A stretch of 64,000 bases of DNA from Macrocystis pyrifera (GCA_031763025.1 JASSKH010000003.1:12038734-12102733), one strand, 5' to 3'. Shown: positions 1-12,900, numbered from the stretch's first letter. The notes: generated by a model not told the origin, from the letters alone. Numbers and translations are program-made.

Positions 1-298
1 TACCCCCTATTGCCCACCCCCCGTTTCCCGGCGCCACCAATATTGTCCCAACATGTCCGCGTGGGACTGGTTGGCGGGAAAAAAAAAAAAAACAGCACCG
101 GCGCAAGGCTTGCTCCCTCGCCCGAAGCGATCCAGAGCCGCTACAAATTGTCGCGGCTTGCTATGCGCTCGCGCAAGCGCTAGCATAGCCGGCGACGGAA
201 AATCGTAGACGCAGACACAGGCAGATCGGCGGCGCCTTCTCTTCCCGCCGGAGAAAACTCCAGCCGCGCTCGCGGAACACGCCCGCACGCATACGCAC

Positions 299-460
299 CT
301 TCTTGAGCCGCAGCGTCTCCTCGGTGACCTTGCACAAGTCCTGCGCCTGGATGTGCTCGTCAGTCATGCCCTTGGCAGTTCCGATGAAGCGCACCTTGAC
401 CCTCGTGGTCGCCGGCACCACGGCCGTCTCGTCTTTCGAGCCGGTCTCGCGGGCGAGGTT
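299..460 (-). CDS. Internal exon of an unrecognised gene (54 codons)
   Basis: Read on the minus strand, an open stretch lies between an acceptor-like CAG just above 460 and a strong donor (AAG|gtgcgt) just below 299. It is 162 nt, phase 0 at both ends. The product is hydrophilic and has the look of real coding sequence: a stretch TTRVKVRFIG is followed by TDEHIQAQDLCKV and a basic helix. I do not recognise the family. TTRVKVRF resembles the end of the UBA3 E2-binding domain, but UBA3 already has an in-frame C-terminus at 6,987 in the last exon of its own model. This exon may belong to the same gene as the first exon at 4,499-4,675, because strand and phases are compatible; the intervening exons were not found. 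The rest would lie left of the window. Confidence 0.4.
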
Positions 461-1894
461 CTGCGGCCGCCACCGCCGCCGCCGCCGGATTCACAAGAGG
501 GGGACGGAGGAAGGGAGGAACACTCTTAGTCTTGTACGTATGGTCGGAAACGACAAAACAGCGAGGAAGCGGCGCGTTTTTTGGCCCGCGGCGGAGATGA
601 GAAGGGTGCAAGTTCGGCATATTTTCACGCCTATGGCTCGCCTCAACTGAGGCATTTAGGGTTGGAACCGAGGATGGCCGAGAGGGCAACAGGCCATGAG
701 GAGTGTATGCTAGCACGATCGCTGTTTTGGCGGGGAGAGCATGAGCCCCGCCCCCCCAAGAGGTGGACGAGGGACACAAGAAGGTATGTACCGCATAAAG
801 CGGTACCCACTTCCATTACAGGAATAGTTACTGCTGTACTGTTGAACGCTCACCGATAACTTACAGCATGAGCTGGGCGACGAAAGGCGGTAAGCTTTGC
901 CATGCTCATGATGCAGCAGAGAAGCAAATAAAACAAGGGCCATTACAGACGCGCGTTGGCACCAAAGAACTCGGCACTTGAGAACTTGGAGCTGGTTTTG
1001 TAAATAGTCCCCCCCCCCCCAAACGGTGGGCGATGCCCAGTTGAGATATTTTCAGCAAACAAAACCTTTACGAGTACAACCACACGACCTGCGGCCCGTA
1101 CAGTACGTCCTCTCTTCGTCTGTTTAAAAATGGTTGGTTTACCGTTCTCTCAACTATTGTTGCCTGTGAGAAGTCATCACTTTTACGTAACTGCGAGCAT
1201 TCGGGGGCAAAGGGCCAGAACTAGAGCTCCCCTCCCCGGGCTACCTCGCATAATCAGTAAAGCTTACCACTGAATAGAGAAAATGGTTGGCGCACATTGC
1301 TGTGTTCGCGAGAGGAACAGAACCACGAACCCGTATCGGTGCATTGGGTGATTGGATTGGGGATAGGGTTAGTTCCATTCATATTCGTATCGTACACAGC
1401 AGTGTCTGTCAACCACGTTATCGAATAATAGCATGCACCAGTACACGGCCGGTGTTGTTCGTTTTTTTTCATCCGCGTACACGTAGTATCGCGTGTCCGG
1501 TGAAGCGGTGGACAACGACGGTGAAGCATTCAACATTATTTACCGGTACGCTCGTCGACCTTTTTATCGAAAAACTCAACCTATCCGTGAGCATTTTTTC
1601 GCGCGTTGTTCTCGGCGACGCTATGTACGAGCCGCAGTCTTCGAGAGACGCGCGTCGTTGCCGTATGGCGTCGTGTGTTGTGCCATAACGCGAAAATCGT
1701 GTGGGTTGTGGCGGCAGCGAGAATCCAACTTGTAACATCAAATGCTGTCGTGGAGTACCGCTGTTATACTGATTAGTACTACTCGTGCGAGCATGCATTT
1801 TCACATCATATCATATCATGAGTACTCTGTACCAGGTACCTGGTATTACCAGGTACCACGTACCAGGTGTGTCATCTGATACTGCTGTATAAAC
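461..1894. other. No gene seen; presumed intron or intergenic DNA
   Basis: I see no convincing exon on either strand. The stretch holds a 10-nt C run near 1,010, several ACAGCAGT/ACTGCTGT 8-mers (about 831, 1,397, 1,879) and a cluster of TACCAGGTA/TACCTGGTA motifs near 1,830-1,870. If the exons at 299-460 and 4,499-4,675 are one gene, this is intronic. Confidence 0.4.
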
Positions 1895-2560
1895 AAACAC
1901 AAAGGAACTTTACTCGACTCACGTCGGCCTTAACGACGGCTACAAGGGACCATCGCTCCGGGACCTCTCCAAGGCCACCTCTCCGCGACTTCGTCGACTC
2001 CGACGACGAGCATAGGCTTAACATTGGTGACCACTAACCACGTGAACCATGCCTCGCAGTGCGTCACGTTCAAAGAAGTCTCGCTGTAGGGCGAGGCAAC
2101 AGCCCGCAGCGAGGCCGGCTTCATCCCCTCCGAACACAAACTCTTTCAGCGTATTCGAGGCCCCCAGCGATGGAGAAGGCAGGCCGGCTCCATCCCCTCC
2201 CGACACAAACTATTTCAGCGTACTCGAGGCTCCCAGCGATGGAGTAGCCGCTTCTCCATCGCTGGGAGTCTCGAGCACGCTGACCGCTTCTCCATCGCGA
2301 GTACGCTGAAATAGTTTGTGTCGGGAGGGGATGGAGCCGGCCTCGCTGCCGGCTGTTGCCTCACCCTAGAGCGAGGCTTCTTCGAACGTGACGCACCGCG
2401 AGGCGTGGTTCACGTGGTTAGTGGTCACCAAAGTTAAGCCTGCTCGCCGTCGGAGTCGACGAGGTCGCGGAGAGGTCGCCTTGGAGAGGTCCCGGAGTGA
2501 TGGTCCCTTGTAGCCGACGTTACAGCCGACGTGAGCTGAGCAAAGTTCTTTCGTGTTCTT
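1895..2560. mobile_element. Long inverted repeat (foldback-type element)
   Basis: The two halves are near-perfect reverse complements. The left arm runs inward from AACACAAAGGAACTTT near 1,896, and the right arm mirrors it, ending AAAGTTCTTTCGTGTT near 2,556. The match continues through the GACTCCGAC...GTCGGAGTC segment, the GTGGTTAGTGGTC segment and the CCCTCCCGACACAAACT segment. The left arm holds two tandem copies of a unit of about 65 bp (about 2,118-2,240) containing CCCAGCGATGGAG, so the palindrome is imperfect near its centre. There is no transposase-like reading frame. The structure fits a foldback transposon or a long-TIR MITE; a local inverted duplication is the alternative. Coding-looking frames here are mirrored on both strands and are artefacts of the repeat. 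Confidence 0.75.
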
Positions 2561-2666
2561 GAGAAAGGAAATGCCAGACCCAGGGGGGTCGAGGTTTTTA
2601 TCTGTGACACCGTGAGGGGTCGCAAGGATCGAACCCGATCGGGTCTGCTCTGAAATGGAGGAACAT

Positions 2667-2676
2667 CTATTAATAG
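2667..2676. other. CTATTAATAG palindrome, copy 1 (candidate MITE footprint)
   Basis: Perfect 10-bp palindrome, equal to C-TA-TTAA-TA-G. It is read as the two TA target copies plus the terminal TT and AA of the 111-bp MITE described at 11,672. Confidence 0.45.
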
Positions 2677-4498
2677 TCTCTAGTCAGCTTGGGGGGAGAG
2701 GTCAACGCTGTCTAACGATCCGAGATCTAGATTGCAGGATGTTTCATGCCTGACTTTATGACGTATCCTTCCATTCATGCTTGTTCTCAGATCTAGGATA
2801 CCAGTTACAGTATATACAAGCACGCATCACCCTGTCCATCACAGTATCAAAGATATTCATACCTGGTACCAATATATACATGCTGACATAGTGGTATCAT
2901 ATGTATGAATTGGATATCACCGAACGGCCAGGGCCGCCGACCAGAAGCGTAGGATGTAGGATAACATAGCGGATAACGACTAACGGTGGTCTCCAGGGTG
3001 ACGTACGGAACAAGTGAAAACGCCAGGCTCAGAGCAAAACGAATTCGTATTATAATGAAAAATAAACTACTCACTAATTTTGTATCATATCACACATATA
3101 ATAGGCGCGTTCTGCGCTTCGTTCTGCTTCTTGCTGTAACCGAGTACCTGGTAGTCTACATGCTGCGTAGTCTATTTACAGCGGCGTCTTGGTCAAGTCT
3201 TCACTGCTCAAGTACATACCGGTGTAGGTAAAACAACTGACAGGAGTAGCAAACCCCGCGACGCCGCCTGTGTGGGCGATCGTCCCTCGGGAGGGATTGC
3301 CATTGGAGTGGCGAGTGTGAGGAGGAGGGAGACATACCAGGTACATATAGTGCCGGTGTGCGCCGAGGAGAAGATGCAACGGGAGGAGCGAGAATGCGCG
3401 GTAGCCGCGCGAGCAGCAGGGCTCGATCTTCCACCGAGTTACCCATGTGCCAGGTGTGCGGGAGGCTCCTCGTGCCTGGTACACAACTACTGCACACGAT
3501 TGGTGGCTGACACGTAGCACTACGCATAAATTAAAACAATAATATTAATAGTGACGCGCTTCATCTTCCGTGTCGGAATGAAATCATTGCAAAATCATGA
3601 TCCGATTCGCCGAACACACCAGCATCACAAACCACAAAAGCGAAAAGAGTATTGCGCAGCTTGCAAAGTTGAGAATCAACTATTTAATCAGTCGAACTCA
3701 CAGCTGACGTATTTCAAATTTTATAAAGCTGAAAGCCACAAAACCAGGCACTGCCTTCCGATCTCCCGATTTCCCACCACGAGCAATATTATCGTTGACA
3801 GCTAGTGCGTCATGATGATGAATACTGGCGCAAGTTCTCGCTGCCGAGAAAATCGAAAATCGTCCCACGAATATTTCGACAAATCGTGCCAAAAAAATAA
3901 AGGATTCAAAAGTTACGATCAGTAGATGTAGCGGCGGAGGACCACGGGCCTGCTCTAAACATGGCCACGACTTGGCACAGTCGGCTGAGCTTACACCCTG
4001 GCCCGTCGTGGCCGGCGGGCGCGACAGACCCACGACTGGGGTCAGCGCTTCGCGAGGCGCAAAACTGGCGGCCTTTGGGTCTGCACCCCGTGTTTTCGAA
4101 CCAGACCCCCGGCACCTGTCATGAACGCGTTTTTCTTTTTTGGGTCACGGAGTCACGCCTCAGCGAGTCGCGATTGTGTTGCACCAAGCACTAACGATCA
4201 CGACGCAACGGTGAGCGAATGATCCCCGACAGGGACGCATTGTAGAGGCCTGCAGGTGGTGCGGGGCTTCGTATCTGAGTGCAAGGGGTTGGGACTTCAA
4301 TCAAACATGACTTCCTTTCCAGTACGAACACGTTTGATCGACACAAGAAGATGGCGGTGAAAAATTGAATCAAACGACCTCATCACAGCCACCTTCTTCT
4401 CTCGAAGCATACATACCAAGCGCAAGCAAAGAAACGGAACGTCGGCTTCCCCCCCAAGGCTGTCCCCACCACGACAAGGGGGGTGATTTGCCTCTCAC
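2677..4498. other. Presumed intron of the left-hand gene; no exon found
   Basis: This stretch of about 1.8 kb lies between the foldback element and the first exon of the minus-strand gene. It contains motifs such as ACCTGGTACC near 2,861 and a fragment ATTAATAGTGACGCG near 3,545 that resembles the palindrome context at 53,073. I could not support any exon. Confidence 0.35.
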
Positions 4499-4675
4499 CG
4501 TGGCAATCGTCGCCGTACGGAACGTTTTCGCCCCCTCAGTGTCTCGCCCCACCACGATCACACGGTCTCCCTGCTTGAAGCTGGAACACCTCGCCAACCC
4601 CGAACCCCCAGCACCACCTTCTTCTGCTTCCTTACTGGCACCATCGGGCTGATGCACACTCTTATTCCCCTCCAT
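4499..4675 (-). CDS. First exon of an unrecognised minus-strand gene
   Basis: An ATG at 4,675 (context gataaATGG) opens 59 codons that end at a canonical donor ACG|gtgaga just below 4,499, phase 0. After a Gly/Glu-rich leader of about 30 residues, the sequence FKQGDRVIVVGRDTEGAK is followed by TFRTATIAT. A GDRV.V..R....F..A.I pattern is how Tudor/agenet-type and other small beta-barrel domains often begin, but the fold is cut by the intron and I cannot assign a family. The gene runs leftward; the phase-0 exon at 299-460 is a candidate later exon. Alternatively this is a short separate gene whose later exons I missed. Confidence 0.45.
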
Positions 4676-5767
4676 TTATCGCCAACTTTCGCTCTCGAAG
4701 CCACCAACAGGAAGAACCCCCACACGCAGTTAGTGTCCCTGAAGAAGTGAAATGTTTACACCCCACTCCGGGCAGAAGTCGTGCCGGGCGCGGTGCCCTC
4801 AACGTACGTTTTTTTTCGTCAACAGCAGTGTTTCCAGAATTGGATAAGCGTTATTTTAAGGGGTTCTTTGGAAACCCTCCCCCCTTCCCGAGATTTGCGT
4901 CGATCTACAGCAGTGTTCAGGACCACCCAACAAGTTATACCACCTCACGCGGATGTACCCGTCGCCGCCCTTGGCGACGAGCAGATTGTTGAACACGGCA
5001 TTGTCGTGCCATGCACATTGAGCGATCGGCGTGTATGTACGTGCGTATACAGCAGTACACAGTACCGAAATACCTGTAAAAATGCTGTACGTTTATGTAG
5101 TATGTATATGCAACAAGCAAGGTGAACTCCTCCTGCTGAAAGCCAAAACCGACATCGTATTCATATCAATCCTTATCATGTCTCGTCGAAAGCTGTGCGC
5201 TTCTGCAGATGATCCCACTGACCGTGGTCACACGAAAATTCATGTGTCTGCAGCCAGTAAAATCATATGACTTTGTCCCATCCTGATCCCTCCCACTCAA
5301 TCAACAACGGTCAATGGTTTCCTTGTGACATACCGCCGTTGTACAAGTATCAACAGCAGTGTGTGTGGCTGCTAAACCAGAGGCGGACCCAGAGACCAGA
5401 GATATCCCTACTTGCACAGAACACCAATGCAATCTGATCCCGAAATACCCGGTTGGTAAATAGTCGGTTAGGACAACCTACATGAGTATCGTGGCCGTAG
5501 GTTTTTGGTAGAATTTGTTCGTCAGGAGTCAGGTGAGGAGAATCTTTCCGTGACTTTGAGCTTGGATGGTTGAGAGAGCTACACAACATGATGTATCGAG
5601 GCTAACCATGAGCGCCAGACGTACAAGCAACGATGAGTCATGCAGGAGGACTGCGAGGTACTGGTACCTTTCGACCCTGTGTGCAGAAACGAAGGATATC
5701 GCGCCACTCCCGCCTTGAGAAGCGCGCTTGTTATTCACGGCGCATACATTTTCTACCTGGTGCACCA
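4676..5767. other. Intergenic stretch, no gene seen
   Basis: This lies upstream of the minus-strand first exon at 4,675 and downstream of the 3' end of UBA3. Four ACAGCAGT 8-mers occur at about 4,827, 4,911, 5,051 and 5,352. Nothing else is supportable. Confidence 0.4.
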
Positions 5768-6101
5768 GCGTCCCCGGCGGCTTGGTAGGTGGTCCGCGAG
5801 CCTATCAAGATCAATTTCGTGAGTTCGAGTCTCACCGAGTGCATGCTCGTAGGGACTTTTTCTTGCATAAAATTGATTAGCGGAAAGCGCGAGAGCGTGA
5901 GTTAGCTGTACATTCGATAAAAATCGACGAGCAGTGGGAATGCTGAACCCTATGCGCGATAAAAACTAAAAGGCACGTACCGGGGGGGAGAAGGGACGAC
6001 ACCTGTGACCACGGCTTGTCCAGAAGATCGTCGAGGGTAAAACCTCCTACGAGTGGGCTGGAAAGTAAAAGTGATGATGAAAAAAAAAAAAAAAAAAAAA
6101 A
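5768..6101 (+). mobile_element. tRNA-derived SINE (family A), copy 1, full length
   Basis: The 5' head is tRNA-like: GGCTTGGTAGG resembles the Pol III A box, and AGTTCGAGTCTC, about 45 nt later, resembles the B box. A family-specific body follows (GCATGCTCGTAGGGACTTTTTCT, then CGACGAGCAGTGGGAATGCTGAACCC and GACCACGGCTTGTCCAGAAG segments), ending in a run of about 22 A. The same order and tail occur at 20,692-21,031. A 4-bp ACCA on either side may be the target-site duplication. It lies between UBA3 and the left-hand gene. A long open frame on the opposite strand is an artefact of the repeat. Confidence 0.8.
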
Positions 6102-6986
6102 CCATGGATGATTTTTGCCGACAACTTTACTTCGCCCCTTACTGCCGGCATGAGGGCTGGAAAGCGGGAGGCACAAGGACGATCCGGCGTTGATTCCGCC
6201 AACGCAGAGATACCAAGAAAAAGCCACAACGATCAGCAGTGGACTCACAGAGTTGCACAGCAAGGACACAGTTGGCAGGAAAAAATGCAGGATGGAGGGG
6301 GGGGGGGGGGGTAGTGGGAGACCTCGTGTGACGTCATAATTTCGTGGCGGCTGCACCTCCCCCCCTCTCGAATAACTATCCAGCGTCGGCTCAATCACCA
6401 CCAGAGCGATATCGATAGTGGGCTCTTGTTCGCTCGCAAGCCATCGCCGGTTTCCCTGGCACACGTAGAACGAGGCGTCCCTGTCAGTGTGCCTACCCCC
6501 CCCCCGCGCCTCTCTCACGACACATAAATCCACGGCATGTGAGGCTGGAAGACAAAGGGTGCAGATGGCACAGTTGACCTACTGAGCAGTGTATGTACAT
6601 ACACACATCACACGAATAAAAACAAAACTATGTGGTATATAGTATGGGTGTCTTACATACAATATAACTTTAACTTTGTACTCGTAGAGCGCGATACACC
6701 ACACCGCACCACCAGAAACGGGGCAAACGCTTCCGAACGTGTGGGGGGGTCGAGAGCGAATAAAACGCACCACATCTCGACCAGATCAAACTACAATGCG
6801 CCGGACGCCGATCTCCCGCCACACAAGCTCGCCCCTCCACAGCAGCCCACCGCGAATCCGACCCGAGCTTTTGCGCCCCTCTCTGGCCCTACTCATGCTA
6901 CGGCAGTGTGATATCCGCCCCCGGTCTCGATCAAATAAAAGTACACGTTCAAGAATCGGAGCAAAACAAATCAAACATAAACGCGC
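6102..6986. other. UBA3 3' flank, no gene seen
   Basis: This is downstream of the UBA3 stop codon on the minus strand. It carries a 16-nt G run near 6,297-6,312 and no supportable exon. It should hold the UBA3 3'UTR and polyadenylation site, which I could not place. Confidence 0.4.
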
Positions 6987-9900
6987 CTATGTCGAAAAGC
7001 GAACGATCACTTCAAGCGAGCGATTTGCGGCCCAAAATCTTTCGCCGACGGTGAGCTTGTCCCCATCCGAGCACAACTCCCCCAACGGCTTCTTGAGGTT
7101 TCCCACAGTCTGCTTGCGAAGGGCGGGGGGGTTGGGCATGTACAGCACCAGTCCCGGTCGCGTTAGCGACGGGTCTTTCAGCCCCCTGGAGGAAAAATAT
7201 CGCACGGAAACGGAGAGAGAAGAAGCAGAAACGGAGGGCGGGGCTTAATGCGTCAGCAAGTTGTCTTGTGGCTGACACCGTGCGGAAAAAATGGCGATTA
7301 CTCGTAGTAGTATGCATACGGCAGGGTGCACTCAAGCAGAGTAAGAGGGCGTTTTGGTGGAGGGGACTGAAGCATCTACATACGGTGCCACAGCAGGAGG
7401 AATATATATTTACACGTATATCGCGCTACGCCCGAACGTGCGGGATGCGTCTTTCTGTGTCAAGTCTCGCCAGGCCTCGCGGAGAAGACGAGCCGAAACA
7501 CAAAAAAAGGCCGTTCGCATCTTCTCATCTAAATAGTAATGTCCACACATGGACCCCACAAGCAGCGCAAGGCCATGGACGATCGAAATACGCATCCTCC
7601 GCTGGTGCACCGCAGGGCACGGTCAATCAGGGCTGAGAAAAGTAAGCGCAGGAAAAAAAACAACCAGAAAAAGGAGTAGAAAAACAGGCAGGAAGAAAGA
7701 CCAACAGGCAGACACAGAGAGACAAGACAAGACAAAACGGCGCACACAAGCTCACAATTTCTCCACTAGGTCGGCGAGGGTGTTGGCCGGGTCGACCTCC
7801 ACTGTTCGCTGAGAAGCCCCGCACACCAGACAGTCCTTCTTCTTGTCTACTACCATGGTCGAGCCATGAGTGCCCTCCATGCCGTTGTACCTTTCAACCG
7901 AACGCGCGAATGCGAGAGCGGGCGAGCGAGAAGTGGAAGACGGGGGGGGGGGAGGGGGGGGGGGGGACCATCAGAAGAACCGATCACCACCCCTAGGTAG
8001 GTGGCGTGCTGCTGGTATGAGTGCGTAGGTTGGTACAAGAAAATACGACACCGCTTCCGACTACCCCGGTCGAAGGTCACGGGGGGCGCCTACGCGGTTG
8101 AGGCTGACGAAGGACAAGTGCGATACTAATGTACCAGATATTTATCGAACGGTACATAGCGGCCGGAACCTTCGACGGTGGATTCATGCAACCACCACCC
8201 ACCACCACCGCGTCTTTGTTCGAAACAAAACAACGCGACGCGACGCGACGCGACACGATGCATACGCACGCGCTCTGCACCGCTGCGGGACAGGACGCGT
8301 GGGACTAGAGGAACACGTGAGGCAGGACGCGTTGGGGACGAGACGGGACAGGGCGGGCGTGCAATCTGCTGGCGGTGTCGCCCCCCCCCCCCCCCCCCCC
8401 CGCCCCCCCCCTCACATCATGTAGGTGTTCATGGTCTGTCCCGCTCCGGTTAGGATTTTGACCGCCTCATTCGTGCACGCCGCCGCGATGATCGCGTTCG
8501 TGCTCGCCACTGCCGGGATAATGTTCTTCACCACCCCGAGCGTCAGCTCGTAAGTCACGCCGGCGATGCCATGCACCCCCGCCCTCTCCTTCGCCTGCTC
8601 GCACACCCACTTCGACCGCGAAAGACAAAACGCCAAGGGTGTGGATGTGGGGGTGGGGGTGAGGGAAGGGGGAGGGGGGGTGGGGGTTGAGCGTGGGGCG
8701 TCGATTCGTCAGGCTGCAGCCGCCGCCAAGCTGCTCGAGCGAGCGGCATTTGAGCGCGGCGCAAACCAGCATCAGCTCGCTCAAGTGCGCGGACCGGAAT
8801 ACAACTCACGCGGGTCAACAAGGAGGGAGGATGGCGGCGGGGAGCAGGAGGGTGCAAGAATGCGGCCGATTGCGCAATTCACATCGATTGCACAGCTCGT
8901 CCGACCGACCGTTGCTATATCGACTGTGGGCTCCTTGCAGTCGCAACGCGCCACGGTTTTGGCGAGGACGTACGTATGTACATACCTCCCCTAAAGCCCT
9001 GCAGCGCGCGGTCACTGCACTCTGGCAAAAGACGCTCGCTTCGAAGAAACAAAACAATGACCCTACCGCGCTCCAGGAGCGGAGGCGATGGACGCTTCGT
9101 TGCACGCCCTAGAGGACCATAAGTCGCCCGCAGAAAAACAGAGTCACAAAAAACTACATGTACCTTCATGTGGGCTGGATCATCGTTGTCCAACTTTATG
9201 TCTGGTGTTTTTGGAGGGCGGGAGGGGGAATGGGGCGGGGCAGGGAAGGCGCGAATCCGGGGACAGAGGGAGGGACGGGGGTAGTTATCGCGGGAAAAAA
9301 AAAACAACTGCGTAGACTAGGCGCAGGAGAGGAGCGGGAACTTATCTGTCGGTATCCCGCCTCAGGGGTACACCGCACTTGACACAAGGTAGCCACGACA
9401 TGCTAAATGCTTGCGGCCATTTCACCACCACAACAGCATCGGCAGCAAACACGTGTTATCATTCCTGGCGCCACGGTGAGGAGGGCCACCCTTTCTCGTC
9501 TCCGAGTGGCCTCGAGATATCAAGAAAACCGCCGCAAAAAAAAAGCGTCAGCACCTGGGAACTCCTTCGGCCACAGCAGCAGCATGGCGTAGCTGATGCA
9601 GTGCTCGGGCATTCGGGGCGTCTCCGCGATGGTGCACATCGGGAAGACCTTGAGAGGGGGGAACATGTCCAGGGAGCACTCGAAGCAAGACGTCGCCCGC
9701 GGAAGGATGACGCGTGCCTGACCCTTGAAGCCTGACAGCATGCGAGAACCAAAAAAAAGACGCATTGCGCAAGCAGGGTTGTAAACAAAAAAAAAAAAAA
9801 AAAAAACACACACACAGTTGTTTCTATATATACCACACATCAGACATGTAGTGATCTGCTGTAGATCATCTGGCTTCTCATCTGCCGTTGTGAAAGGTTG

Positions 9901-12900
9901 TGGAGGATCGGCACAGTGCAGATCCAACCCAGGAAACATGTGCTGGATCGTGCGGAATATACGGGTCCCACCCGGCAGCATGAGCTAGATCACATAAGAT
10001 CGGGGATAGATGTGTCTTACAAGGTCTACGTAGGTCATGGAAGTGAGAATCGATGATCAGTCCGAGGCGTGACATATATCGATCGACGACAGAGTCGGTC
10101 ATGCGTGCACGAACCAAAAATCACAACAGAGACTATCGAGAGTCCGCGGGGGTCTGCATGAAGGGGGCACGGTCGGTCGGTCGGGTCGGTGCTGCGACGA
10201 CTACGCAAACTAAGAGCGAGTGACAAAGACAAGAACAGGGCGCGAGGATTTCCACGACCGCAAAACGGACCCCGAAAACAAAAACACAGCGGCGGCATCT
10301 ATCAATGTATATACGCTTGGAGTATATCATACCAGGCATGTTTTTTTTTCCGTTCGCGATCTGGATCGCTGATCCATCTTGCCAACGGCGAAACGACGGC
10401 CGACCAAGCTCAACGGTCCTCTTGGGCGACCGTTCCATGGCTTTGCCGACTCGGTGAGTGTCCCACCATTACTAAAAAAATACGGCCTTTCAAACTCAAC
10501 GGTCCTCTTGGGCGACGGTTCCATGTATGGCTTTGCCGGCTCGGCGGGCATCTCACCATCACCAAAAAAAAATAGAGAAAATAGTATTTCCTCCCGCGGC
10601 AAACCAACGCAATTCGAGTCTAAAGAGTCGTGGGGCCGCCTCCCGACCGGCCGGCGCAAGCCCCCCCCCCCCCCACCCCGCACCCTTCATAAGACTCACC
10701 CAACTCCTCACGGCGCTTCGCGCTTGGTGCAACCAATGTCTGCCTGGTCGGTGAAAACCCGACGTGCTCCGTCCCGGCAATGTAGGGATGCGAGGGTCTA
10801 TGGTAATACGACTACAGCCATACATGATAATGAGTACACCCCCCCCTCCCCGCTCGCCCGCCCGACATACGGGCCTCCCCTGATCGAAGGCCTCGCCGTC
10901 TCACCCTCGGTGCCCCCGTCGATGAGAGGGATGATGGTGCTGGGGTCAACTTCCCCATCGTCTGTCATCTCTACAAGGGAGCAGAGCATGGAGTTCAGCC
11001 ATCGGCGAGCCTCCACGTTGTCAAGGCCGGAAATCACCACCCGGAACTACAGAAGGAGGGGGAGAAGAAGGACGGCGGAGCGGGCGACGAACGAAATTCT
11101 ATATTCATTTGAAAAAACGAAAAAGGGCGAAAAACAAAAAAAAAAAAAAAAGGGCGAAAAAGAAAAACGATAAAAGAAAAAACAGGGCGACGCCAAGCAT
11201 TTCATCGCGGTAGAGCGTGCACCAAACCACCAGCCCTCAAATGGACAAGCAGACCCGCGGGAAACAAGGAGAGAGAGGGAAAGGCCGGCCGCAGGTGCAT
11301 CGCCGCGGCAGTAACGGTGGCGGATTTTTGGGGCAAAAACGTCAATGCCGTCCTTCCTCCCAGACACGAGTTTGCCGGCGGCGAAAAGGTCAAGCGAAAA
11401 CTATCGGAAGGGCTAACGAGAATCAAGAATCGTCAACACGTTCGGCGTACGGCAAAAATAAATACCGTCCGGGGGCGACGTACATAACACCTTGGGCGGG
11501 GGTTGGGTTGGTCGGCGGGAAAGTGGGGAGGGGGGACGTCTCCCTCGAGGCAAGGGGACTCCGAACATTTCAGCAGAGAAAAAAACAGGTACAAAGGACG
11601 CGAAGGACAGTTCATTTATTGATCACACGCAACGCAACACCATGAACAAGCAGGACTTGGCAGCCATCTTTCTATTACCGTGGTCCATAGTTAATAGGAC
11701 CTATGGTATACATAAAAAACTATATATTTACCTATTCTTACTAACAATATTTGGTCTTATTTACTATGGTCCCCCGTAATAGTCGCGGACTGAAAATGCA
11801 ACACAAGTATTACACGCAGCTTGCAAAAAATATGAGTTTCGACGAAAACTTCGAGCCCGCAGCCGAGCTGTTTTTTTTCAAAACAGGTGTGGCACTTCGC
11901 TCGAAATCCTACACCTGGTATATCTCCAATAAAAAAAAACTGGCTGGTATTCTTCTACTTCCATTGTTTCTCTCACCTCCCCGTAGAAATCGGCGTCGAA
12001 ATCTTGAATCTTAGCGTGGTGGGCCTCCACCTTGCACCCCGCCACCCTGGCCATGATCGCCTCCGCTGCCACGATGGCTTTCGGGCGCCCCACATCCTTC
12101 TGTCGAAAGAGGAACTGTCTGCTTGTCGTCGCCGTTTCGGCCGGTTTTCCCACAAGCATGGACCACGTGCGGGTTGGGGGGGGGGGGGGGGGGGGGGGGG
12201 GGGTGTACTCGATAGGAGAGATGTACTCGATCTCATGCATGGCCGTAGTCGTATGACCATAGACCCTCGCATCCCTACAATGCCGGGACGGAGCATGTCG
12301 GGTTTTCACCGACCAGGCAGACATTGCTTGCACCAAGCGCGAAGCGCCGTGAGGTGTCCGGCGAGTCGCATGAAGGGTGAGCTGCATCCTACTAAGAACC
12401 GCTTGTGAGGCGGACTTGCATATGGATGACAGCCTCAATGAGTTAGTTTAATTTCCGGTGTGGCCACTTCCAGAGACAGCAATGGGAGTACTATGTAACT
12501 GCCTCTTGGGTGCCTTACCTTGAACACTACGTGATACGATCAATTCCCTTGTACAGAGTAAAGGTTCTTTACCTCGCACAAATGATCTAACTCGACGACC
12601 AGCTGTGGGCGACCGCCAAAAAAAAAAAAAAAAAAAAAAACGGTACCCTGGTTGTCTAGCTCACGTAGTGAGCGGCATGTTTTACAGTGTCGTTGCCAAC
12701 CGACACCAACCCAACCTACATATAGTAGGGGGGGGGGGGAGCTAAGTAAGGACGAAGGATCGGGGGTGAAAACAACAAGATGGTTGTGGCGGAGAATCCG
12801 TACATGCTACCTACCCAGCCGCGCGAGCGCCACTGCTGTATGTCTCTCTTCAACCTTACATCCGAGTGTACACCAGCCCTCCCCGCCCCCCCTTCTCCCG

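Noticed and set aside
299..460. Last exon of UBA3 (TTRVKVRF resembles the end of the E2-binding domain)
   Set aside because: UBA3 already ends in frame at 6,987 with LEVIVRFST at the expected length (462 aa). Joining would need a 6.5-kb intron and a weak donor inside exon 9.
2049..2309. Ser/Pro-rich frame with repeated peptide
   Set aside because: Its repeats come from the tandem doublet in the foldback palindrome, and a mirrored frame exists on the other strand.
5877..6533. 218-codon open frame on the minus strand
   Set aside because: Mostly the antisense of SINE family A and its A tail (read as poly-Phe). A similar frame recurs at the other SINE copy (20,750-21,064).
10379..11173. 264-codon open frame on the plus strand
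   Set aside because: Runs through a SINE copy, a C run and the antisense of UBA3 exon 4; no independent support.
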